Both the position numbers and the translations under genes were made by a program. DNA of 6,376 bases. Source: Planctomycetota bacterium. Lineage in GTDB: Bacteria > Planctomycetota > Phycisphaerae > WQYP01. Below are positions 1 to 5,097 of this stretch, in pieces (position 1 is the stretch's first letter; each line of letters begins with the position of its first letter). The notes beneath the pieces are model-generated. The model was given only the letters and a program-made list of their open reading frames with translations. It made no database searches and was not told the origin of the DNA. Location of the stretch: assembly GCA_021818565.1 (NCBI GenBank), contig JAKATV010000128.1, positions 1-6,376 of the forward strand, in the 5' to 3' direction.

Positions 1-300
1 GCTCGCCTGGTGCCGGCCCTTTGTTGCCAACGTCCAGCCGGCCGGATGATTTTGCGTGTCAATCCATTTAAACGTGCCGTTCTTTACCAGTTGCGCATAC
101 AGGCCACCTTGCCCGGCGTAATTAATTTCTTCAAAAAATATCCCCCATAAATTGGGCGATACATGAATGCCCGGCTTGTTCACATTAATGGTCATATCCG
201 TCGTGGCGGCCAACAGCGGTTTCCCCGCGGTAAGCAACAGCGCAACCAACGACAGGATCATGCCCGTCGCTCCGATTCGTTTAAGCAGTGGACTACGCAT
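1..300 (-). CDS. alpha-L-arabinofuranosidase, GH51-type, N-terminal fragment
   Basis: This is the first 100 codons of a gene that runs off the left edge on the minus strand. Residues 1-32 form a typical signal peptide: Arg/Lys at 2, 7 and 8, a hydrophobic core at about 13-27, and a likely cleavage site after Ala31 or Ala32, so the enzyme is probably exported. The mature part begins with a beta-strand-like stretch and then SPNLWGIFFEEINYAGQGGL (residues 48-67). That matches the conserved opening of GH51 alpha-L-arabinofuranosidases (GIFFEDINYA...GGLYAELV). Such enzymes release terminal arabinofuranosyl groups from arabinan or arabinoxylan. The catalytic glutamates lie further on and are not in the window, so activity cannot be judged. 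The ATG at 300-298 is supported by an AGGAG-type site 7 bases upstream. Other clan members with the same N-terminal beta-sandwich are possible but less likely. Confidence 0.82.
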   Translation of the reverse strand, partial: MRSPLLKRIGATGMILSLVALLLTAGKPLLAATTDMTINVNKPGIHVSPNLWGIFFEEINYAGQGGLYAQLVKNGTFKWIDTQNHPAGWTLATKGRHQAS

Positions 301-307
301 CACAAAA

Positions 308-313
308 CTCCTC
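308..313 (-). promoter_or_regulatory. ribosome binding site of the arabinofuranosidase gene
   Basis: On the minus strand this reads GAGGAG, 7 bases before the ATG at 300-298. It is the strongest Shine-Dalgarno match in the window and fixes the start codon ahead of the signal peptide. Confidence 0.75.
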
Positions 314-533
314 ACGCACATGGACCGCATAGCAGCAATACTTTGTACGACTCATTTAACTGATCCCGTTTGAGTCCGTAAATCCATCCGGCTTGTTGCA
401 GCCAGAGTCGGAACCGGGACGTACCATAACCGAAATTTCCGGATGTGAATATCAGCTTACGCTGCTGCCGGCCTGCTAATTATCAATTTGTCCCGGTTTC
501 CTTGCTTTTTTGTCTGGCGGAGCAATTTTTCCC

Positions 534-547
534 GGCACCGCGGTGCC
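534..547. repeat. perfect 14-bp palindrome, possible operator
   Basis: GGCACCGCGGTGCC equals its own reverse complement over all 14 bases. It lies between the divergent genes, about 235 bases from the leftward start codon and 240 from the rightward one, where a dimeric regulator could bind. No second copy was noticed, and a chance palindrome in GC-rich DNA cannot be excluded. Confidence 0.35.
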
Positions 548-686
548 CGTGATTAGCTGCCAGCTTGGCCGATGATTGAATTGTTCCACGAGCCACAGGC
601 CTAAATTCCAATTAAGGGGCTTACCGGCTGGACAATTGCTAAAACAATTTGCCACGCCCGCCCCTGTAAAGACATTTCAATCCACT

Positions 687-714
687 TTGTTCCGCCACCA
701 TTACGCGGTAGAAT
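687..714 (+). promoter_or_regulatory. candidate sigma-70-type promoter
   Basis: TTGTTC at 687-692 and TAGAAT at 709-714 are separated by 16 bases. The -10 box differs from the TATAAT consensus at one position; the -35 box is weaker. Transcription would start near 721, giving a leader of about 70 bases before the ATG at 790. The position fits the first gene of a rightward transcription unit. This is a sequence match only. Confidence 0.4.
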
Positions 715-775
715 CTTATGGATACGGCTCCGCATACGTTTTGCTTTTGTTGCAGCGTATCGGGCCGTTGTGGCT

Positions 776-779
776 GGAG
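776..779 (+). promoter_or_regulatory. ribosome binding site deciding the start at 790
   Basis: GGAG lies 10 bases before the ATG at 790. The in-frame ATG at 718 would sit at or before the predicted transcription start, so it is unlikely to be used. Confidence 0.45.
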
Positions 780-789
780 TTTTCTCGGT

Positions 790-1386
790 ATGGTGGATCA
801 AGCACGCATAGACCGCTTCAAGAGTATGACTGAAGCTGACCCGCAAAATGAACTGGGCTTTATGTCGCTGGGCAGGGCGTATGTGGAGGGGCAGTTGTAT
901 AAACAGGCCATTCCTGTGCTCATGCGTGCCTTACAACTCAAGGGGGAATTATCGCCGGTGTATGTCCTGCTGGCCCAGGCCCAGTGCGGCGTTGGGGACC
1001 CGGATGGAGCGGTAAACACCTTGACCCGTGGATATCGTATCGCGGATGAACATGGGGATTTGATGCCCAGAAATCAGATGGCCGATATGCTCAAGGAACT
1101 TGGATCACCCATTCCCGAAACCAGGCAGGCGGTTCTGACGCCGGAATTAGCATCGGCCGGTAATATCCAGTGTCGGCGGTGTGGCCGCATAGGCCCAAAA
1201 ATGAAAGAGCGTCCCTTTAGCGGGGCCTTGGGTGAACAGATTCACTTGAGTATCTGCGGGCCTTGTTTTCAACTCTGGATTCGTGAGGGTACGAAAGTCA
1301 TCAATGAACTGCGACTGAACCTGACCGATTCCGCCGCACAGGATATTTATGATCAACACATGATGACGTTTCTTGGTTTGAACTGA
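790..1386 (+). CDS. TPR protein fused to an Fe(2+)-trafficking (YggX-like) domain
   Basis: This encodes 198 residues. Residues about 5-90 look like two to three tetratricopeptide helical hairpins (for example LGFMSLGRAYVEGQLYKQAI at 22-41, with a second unit at about 57-88), a protein-interaction scaffold. Residues about 126-198 resemble the Fe(2+)-trafficking protein family (E. coli YggX): a Cys-containing opening, GALGEQIH (145-152), an aromatic/Trp segment (FQLW), then GTKVINELRLNL (167-178), and a C-terminal YDQHMMTFLGLN. YggX-family proteins are linked to iron handling and protection of iron-sulphur enzymes. Unlike E. coli YggX, this domain has two CxxC pairs, C128/C131 and C156/C159, suggesting a bound metal such as zinc or iron. 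The ATG at 790 is preferred over one at 718: GGAG lies at 776-779, and the extra 24 residues upstream are Cys-rich and not TPR-like. The function of the fusion is inferred. The protein has no signal peptide and should be cytoplasmic. Confidence 0.8.
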   Translation: MVDQARIDRFKSMTEADPQNELGFMSLGRAYVEGQLYKQAIPVLMRALQLKGELSPVYVLLAQAQCGVGDPDGAVNTLTRGYRIADEHGDLMPRNQMADMLKELGSPIPETRQAVLTPELASAGNIQCRRCGRIGPKMKERPFSGALGEQIHLSICGPCFQLWIREGTKVINELRLNLTDSAAQDIYDQHMMTFLGLN

Positions 1387-1454
1387 ATGTAATATAGTGG
1401 CAGACGGCTGTGCAGCAATAAGCCGGCAGGGTGGACCTTTTAATTAATGTAAGC

Positions 1455-1458
1455 GAGG
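1455..1458 (+). promoter_or_regulatory. ribosome binding site of greA
   Basis: GAGG lies 6 bases before the ATG at 1465. It favours this codon over the in-frame ATG two codons further on. Confidence 0.5.
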
Positions 1459-1464
1459 TAGCGC

Positions 1465-1944
1465 ATGGAAATGCAATTATTAACCAAGGAAGAAAAACAG
1501 AAGCTTGAAGCCCAGCTTAAGCAAATGATTGACCAGCGTCCGCTTATTTCGGCGCGTATCGCCGAGGCCCGCGAGAAAGGCGATCTCAAAGAAAATGCCG
1601 ACTACCACGCCGCCCGGGAAGAATTGGCCTTACTGGAAGCGCGGATTAAAGATATGGAAGCCCGCCTGCGTGCCGCATCGGTTGTGAATCCTGATGATAT
1701 CCCCGCTGATATGGTATTTTTGGGCAGTACCGTGAAGGTGCGGGATCAGAAAAACGGCGACGAAGAAACATTTCGGCTCGTTGGTGAATTAAATACCGAC
1801 GCGTTTAACTCCGATGCCGAGATCATGGAAGTTTCCGCCAAAAGCCCGCTGGGTGAAGCACTGATGCGAGCCCGTGTCGGGCAGCTCGTCCGCGTTTCGG
1901 TGCCTCGTGGTGAGATTCATTACAAGGTGCTTTCCGTTAGTTAA
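1465..1944 (+). CDS. greA: transcription elongation factor GreA
   Basis: This encodes 159 residues, the usual length for GreA (158 in E. coli). The N-terminal half (about 1-75) is rich in charged heptads and fits the antiparallel coiled coil that enters the RNA polymerase secondary channel. Its tip carries the family hallmark GDLKENADYHAAREE (39-53), with acidic D40 and E43 matching the residues that help place the catalytic magnesium. The C-terminal half is the FKBP-like globular domain, including G87STVKV and the conserved SPLGEAL (127-133) near the end. GreA rescues backtracked polymerase by stimulating cleavage of the 3' end of the nascent RNA. The gene follows the TPR/iron-trafficking gene by 78 bases and precedes the TonB-like gene by 63 bases. 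No strong promoter was seen in the 78-base gap, so read-through from upstream is plausible. Confidence 0.95.
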   Translation: MEMQLLTKEEKQKLEAQLKQMIDQRPLISARIAEAREKGDLKENADYHAAREELALLEARIKDMEARLRAASVVNPDDIPADMVFLGSTVKVRDQKNGDEETFRLVGELNTDAFNSDAEIMEVSAKSPLGEALMRARVGQLVRVSVPRGEIHYKVLSVS

Positions 1945-2007
1945 TTGCGGCCCCGAAAGCCAACCGGAAAGCTTTTATGGACTTTGCGGCCTGTGCCGTG
2001 TGACATC

Positions 2008-3195
2008 ATGAGTGAAACTCCGGTTCATTTTCTGGCCCACCGTCAAGAGGATACTCCAATCCCCACGGCGGAATTTCCTACGCCAAATCATGATGTCGCA
2101 TTAGCTGATCATCCGAATGTTCCGGATCTCCCTGAAGATACTCACGCATCGCCCGAGCCTGATCCCTTGCTTGATATCAATATTCCCGTCGAAGACATCA
2201 GCGATGATGCTGCACCATCCGATCTCATCGACTTTACTGCGTCCCGTGCTTTATTACCCGAAGAAGTTGCCGAACTCGCCTGGCTGGCAGAAACCCGTCG
2301 CTTTATTATTCTCCGGCTTCAAGAATGGGTGATACCCGTCTCCGCCTTAATCTGCGTTTTGCTGGCCGTGCTCCTTGAGGCAGGGCTTGTGGCGATAGTC
2401 TGGTGGCTTGTGATGTGGCACCCCATGAGCGGCGGCGGCAGCCGCGGCCAAGGCGCAGGAGCCGCTACGGCCATCGGGGGGATTATTCAATCCACAGGAT
2501 TAAATTCAACGTCAGCCAATCCCGCAACTCGCTGGCGGCCCGGCCCGATGCCCGCACCGCCTGATCTGCCGGATAAGCCCATTTTTACACCCCACACGCA
2601 AGCGCTAGCGCTTTTGGATAACACCAATCCGTTCCATGCGTCGCTGCCGATCATCGGCATTAAAAGTGACCACAACACCTGGGCCGCGCCTGCGCACCAA
2701 TTGGCTCCCAAAACCCTGCGAATTAAAATCACGCGGCGCTCTAAGCCGGGCCAACACACTCGCAGCCGCGGGCCGCAGGTTGCTTCCCGCGGTGCCCAGC
2801 CCGATGCCCCAGGCGGTGGGGGAGGCAACGGCCTGATTCAATTATTTAAGCCCGGATCGCGCACCGGGTTGGGGTCCGCGACTGGCTCTGGACCGGGACG
2901 CGGCCGTGGGGCCGGCGTCGGCGGGGGCGGCAGTATCGTTGTCCCGCCGCCCAATCCGATATTGCCGCTCAAATATGAGTTTGCGTTGCCGTCGCATCTG
3001 GTCAATCCGAAATTTCAACTGACCATTCGCCGCAACGGCACCGTGGCCGCTGTAAAAGTTCTGATATCCTCGGGCCATGTCGGCATTGATCAGGCGATCA
3101 TCAATGCCTTGATGCAAGCCCGCTTTTTGCCCAACATCATTTCCGGCAAGCCCGTGCAAAGTAAATTTGTTATTCGCTACCAATTAACATCCTGA
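2008..3195 (+). CDS. TonB-like energy transducer with long cytoplasmic N-terminus
   Basis: This encodes 395 residues from the ATG at 2008. Residues 1-100 are acidic and Pro-rich, with no signal peptide. One long hydrophobic stretch (about 107-138) is a membrane anchor with E124 in the middle. It is followed by Gly-rich sequence (141-158), a Pro/basic region, and a second Gly-rich linker (268-310) ending in VVPPPNP. The last 75 residues resemble the TonB C-terminal domain: FQLTIRRNGTVAAVKVLISS (337-356), then GIDQAIINALMQARFLP (359-375) and a final KPVQSKFVIRYQL. TonB carries proton-motive energy from ExbB/ExbD to outer-membrane receptors; neither partner gene is in the window. The protein is longer than classical TonB (about 240 residues), and its anchor is internal rather than N-terminal. 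The reading frame is open back to a TTG at 1945, directly after the greA stop codon. No start has a clear ribosome binding site, so the N-terminus is uncertain by up to 21 residues. A TonB-like protein with another periplasmic task is possible. Confidence 0.75.
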   Translation: MSETPVHFLAHRQEDTPIPTAEFPTPNHDVALADHPNVPDLPEDTHASPEPDPLLDINIPVEDISDDAAPSDLIDFTASRALLPEEVAELAWLAETRRFIILRLQEWVIPVSALICVLLAVLLEAGLVAIVWWLVMWHPMSGGGSRGQGAGAATAIGGIIQSTGLNSTSANPATRWRPGPMPAPPDLPDKPIFTPHTQALALLDNTNPFHASLPIIGIKSDHNTWAAPAHQLAPKTLRIKITRRSKPGQHTRSRGPQVASRGAQPDAPGGGGGNGLIQLFKPGSRTGLGSATGSGPGRGRGAGVGGGGSIVVPPPNPILPLKYEFALPSHLVNPKFQLTIRRNGTVAAVKVLISSGHVGIDQAIINALMQARFLPNIISGKPVQSKFVIRYQLTS

Positions 3196-3210
3196 CGGTT
3201 ACACCCGGTA

Positions 3211-3269
3211 TTGTGGCGCAGGCTTCCAGTCTGCCCAGCGGCCGGTTGTGGTGCAGGCTTCCAGCCTGC
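3211..3269. repeat. two tandem copies of a hairpin repeat
   Basis: A 24-base unit at 3211-3234 recurs at 3246-3269 with 2 mismatches, a period of 35 bases. The core of the second copy, GCAGGCTTCCAGCCTGC (3253-3269), is a perfect hairpin: 7-base arms around TCC. In the first copy one C-to-T change in the right arm (AGTCTGC) leaves a G-U pair, so it can still fold as RNA. I associate similar CAGGCT/AGCCTG units between genes with planctomycete and verrucomicrobial genomes. The units lie between the TonB-like gene and the phosphoesterase gene. No T-run follows, so they are not standard intrinsic terminators. Confidence 0.7.
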
Positions 3270-3344
3270 TCGACCAGATCTCCCTGAACTGGTACGATTC
3301 GACCAGCCGTTGATATTGCAACGATTAAATTTCCGGAACTGCCC

Positions 3345-4304
3345 ATGGCCCGAAAAAAACGCAACACGCCCCAGTTTGACGTTGAAAAGTCACTGCATAA
3401 CCGCCGATTTGAAAAAATGATCTTCCACCATGGCTCCCTGGCGGCGGTGATTAAATCCATTGGCTTTTACAGCCTGTCCGCACTCATCTGGCCGCGCTTT
3501 ATAGCACCCAAACGCTGGAAGCTCACTCGCTTTAACGTCACCATGCGCAAGCTTTCCCGCGCGTTTGATGGTTATAAAATTGCCCAGCTTTCCGATTTAC
3601 ATACCGGCAGCACCGACCAGCGCTATTTACGCCGCGTGATCGAAACCGTTGTGGCGGAAAAGCCGGACATCATCGTTATCACCGGTGATCTGATCGAATA
3701 CCGCGCCGGTTCCCTGGAAAAACTTCAAGCCCTTCTGCCGCTGCTGCACGCTGCCGATGGTGTGCTGGCCATTTTTGGCAATCATGATTACCACGAGTAC
3801 TCATGGCGACATGTCGGCCCGCGTTCCGCCCATCGCGCCATTCATAAGCGGTTACGAACCCTTCTGGCCGGCCACCAGATAACTTTACTGCGGAACAGCC
3901 GGCACCGCGTTGTCCGTGAGAATTCAGCACTTTACTTTGTGGGGATGGATGAACTCTGGACCGGCAACGCCGACGGCCCCGCCGCCTTTGCCGGCCTTCC
4001 CGACTCTGCTGCCTGCATTTGCCTGCAACATAATCCTGACGGCTTTGAGATTCTTCGCCAATTCCCCTGGCAACTGATGCTGTGCGGCCACACCCACGGC
4101 GGACAGGTGCGACTGCCCCTCATTGGTTCACTGTTTGTCCCCATGAAACACCGCCAATACATACGCGGCTGGTACACCCTGACCTCCGAAGCAAACCCCG
4201 CAGAAAAACGCATGTACGTGAGCACCGGTCTGGGCCAAAGCGTCCCCATCCGCCTGCGCGTCCCCCCGGAAGCCACCATTTTCACCCTGAATTCAAACCT
4301 ATAG
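3345..4304 (+). CDS. calcineurin-like metallophosphoesterase (YkuE/YaeI/LpxG-like)
   Basis: This encodes 319 residues with the complete metal-binding motif set of the family, in order: SDLHTG (D84, H86), TGDLIE (D115), FGNHDYH (N146, H147), LQHNPD (H229) and CGHTHGGQ (H249, H251). These residues hold a two-metal centre that hydrolyses phosphate esters. The short basic N-terminus followed by a moderately hydrophobic stretch (31-50) before the catalytic domain is typical of the membrane-associated subgroup containing B. subtilis YkuE, E. coli YaeI and chlamydial LpxG. LpxG hydrolyses UDP-2,3-diacylglucosamine in lipid A synthesis, so a role in envelope lipid metabolism is possible, but the substrate cannot be read from the sequence. 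The start at 3345 has only a weak GGAA at 3335-3338. An in-frame ATG at 3417 (residue 25) would give a 295-residue protein with all motifs intact. The gene is separated from the TonB-like gene by 149 bases containing hairpin repeats, so it is probably transcribed separately. Confidence 0.88.
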   Translation: MARKKRNTPQFDVEKSLHNRRFEKMIFHHGSLAAVIKSIGFYSLSALIWPRFIAPKRWKLTRFNVTMRKLSRAFDGYKIAQLSDLHTGSTDQRYLRRVIETVVAEKPDIIVITGDLIEYRAGSLEKLQALLPLLHAADGVLAIFGNHDYHEYSWRHVGPRSAHRAIHKRLRTLLAGHQITLLRNSRHRVVRENSALYFVGMDELWTGNADGPAAFAGLPDSAACICLQHNPDGFEILRQFPWQLMLCGHTHGGQVRLPLIGSLFVPMKHRQYIRGWYTLTSEANPAEKRMYVSTGLGQSVPIRLRVPPEATIFTLNSNL

Positions 4305-4374
4305 ATATTACAATATCCCACGTCGCATCCCCCCAAAATCCCCAACAACAGATCCCCAAATCACATCAATTTAG

Positions 4375-4394
4375 CTCAATGCGGCAGCGTTGAG
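4375..4394 (+). terminator. stem-loop after the phosphoesterase gene, possible weak terminator
   Basis: CTCAATGC and GCGTTGAG form an 8-base-pair stem with one G-U pair around a GGCA loop, 71 bases after the stop codon. The run of T expected of an intrinsic terminator is missing (TTGCCTGCGG follows). It may be a 3'-end stabilising structure or chance. Confidence 0.25.
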
Positions 4395-4644
4395 TTGCCT
4401 GCGGAACGAGATTTGATAACACGACATTTTACCCCCGGCAATATTCGCGCGGCACCATAAAACTTCACCCACCAACCCGCATACGCGGTCAACGATCAAT
4501 TAACCCATAATCAAAAAGCACTCCAACTCCTAACTCCCGAATGCTCGTCCAACCCCAGCCGCCCCCGCGCAATCCCGGCCACCACCCGGACAGACCCCTA
4601 AGTAACGCCGGCGTCCCGCCTGCCCCCGTCGTGTTTCCGACGCA

Positions 4645-4659
4645 CGCAGGATGCCTGCG
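4645..4659. repeat. short hairpin within an interspersed-repeat-like block
   Basis: CGCAGGATGCCTGCG is a perfect inverted repeat with 6-base arms and a 3-base loop. It shares the CAGG-(short loop)-CCTG design of the repeats at 3211-3269. It lies next to GC-rich sequence (AACGCCGGCGTCCCGCC at 4604-4620) of a kind I associate with dispersed intergenic repeats in PVC-group genomes. Confidence 0.45.
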
Positions 4660-4714
4660 GTACAACCGATTCCATCGCTTATTTGTCCCATTGAGAGCTG
4701 ATTCGCTAATAGAA

Positions 4715-4731
4715 CAGGCTTTTAATGCCTG
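4715..4731. repeat. short hairpin, third CAGGC/GCCTG element
   Basis: CAGGCTTTTAATGCCTG has 5-base arms (CAGGC/GCCTG) around a 7-base AT-rich loop. It lies 55 bases after the hairpin at 4645-4659 and has the same arm sequence as the repeats near 3253, suggesting the same repeat family or insertion preference. Confidence 0.4.
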
Positions 4732-5029
4732 CACTCCTCGGAGGCACCACGAAGAATGCCACCGCAGCACCGTAGTGGAATTGTTGGGCGACATGCTTGA
4801 TGCGGGCATCGTGGCGATGTGGGAGTGAATTGCCACGCCGTGGGCGTTCAATGCTCCGGCGTCAGTTGCATTTCGCGTGCGCACTGCGGTTCCCAGTCGC
4901 AAGATCGCCGGCCGGGCTGCAGGTGCATTTGGATACCCGCGCAGCCATCTCCAAAACTTGGTGCCGCTGAGTGCCAGATGGCCACGGTTACCTGACCGGT
5001 GGTCCGGGCGGAAAGTGGCCGGGGCGGAA

Positions 5030-5058
5030 TTGCAAATCCCGAATGGTTAGGGGACAAT
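5030..5058 (+). promoter_or_regulatory. candidate promoter for the gene at 5098
   Basis: TTGCAA at 5030-5035 and GACAAT at 5053-5058 are 17 bases apart, the ideal spacing, and each matches the consensus at 4 of 6 positions. Transcription would start near 5065, leaving a leader of about 33 bases. Support is limited to this match and its position. Confidence 0.28.
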
Positions 5059-5097
5059 TACGGAGATCGAAGTCGTCCCGGAAATCGAGTCCGCTCT

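Larger units (their letters stand above)
301..789. other. divergent intergenic region
   Basis: These 489 bases separate the minus-strand arabinofuranosidase from the plus-strand TPR/iron-trafficking gene and must hold the promoters for both. I see the minus-strand ribosome binding site (308-313), a perfect 14-bp palindrome (534-547), a T-run at about 504-511 with no hairpin in front of it, and a candidate rightward promoter (687-714). I could not find a convincing -35/-10 pair for the leftward gene. Short open frames here have no recognisable protein features and no good ribosome binding site. Confidence 0.6.
4305..5097. other. long intergenic region without a convincing gene
   Basis: These 793 bases follow the phosphoesterase gene. 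The first part (to about 4625) is C-rich and G-poor on the plus strand. The middle (about 4601-4735) holds repeat-like hairpins. The last part (about 4740-5097) leads to the uncharacterised gene at 5098. Open frames exist on both strands (for example 4541-4828 plus, 4489-4902 minus, 4848-5057 minus), but their predicted proteins show no domain, are rich in Pro, His, Arg and Ser, and lack good ribosome binding sites. I regard the stretch as non-coding or decayed. Confidence 0.55.

Noticed and set aside
504..511. T-run in the divergent intergenic region, considered as an intrinsic terminator
   Set aside because: No stable hairpin precedes it on the plus strand, and no gene ends upstream of it on that strand.
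718..789. Upstream ATG that would extend the TPR/iron-trafficking protein by 24 residues
   Set aside because: The extension is Cys-rich and unlike a TPR, it would overlap the predicted transcription start, and a ribosome binding site points to the ATG at 790.
2600..2613. Perfect 14-bp palindrome AAGCGCTAGCGCTT
   Set aside because: It lies inside the TonB-like coding sequence, where it encodes Ala-Leu-Ala-Leu codons in a low-complexity region. Chance is the simplest explanation.
2487..2828. Minus-strand open frame of 113 codons opposite the TonB-like gene
   Set aside because: It is an antisense shadow of the Gly/Pro-rich segment of the TonB-like protein, where GC-rich codons suppress stops on both strands.
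4541..4828. Plus-strand open frame of 95 codons whose C-terminal third looks mildly protein-like
   Set aside because: Its first half reads through the C-rich and repeat-like DNA, giving a Pro-rich, low-complexity translation. It has no ribosome binding site and no recognisable domain.
4489..4902. Minus-strand open frame of 137 codons across the repeat-like block
   Set aside because: The translation has no domain or consistent secondary-structure pattern and is driven by base composition. It overlaps the hairpin repeats completely.
4848..5057. Minus-strand open frame of 69 codons upstream of the gene at 5098
   Set aside because: It has no ribosome binding site, no known motif, and an unusual mix of Arg, Pro, Cys and His. 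It could be a relic, but there is no positive evidence.
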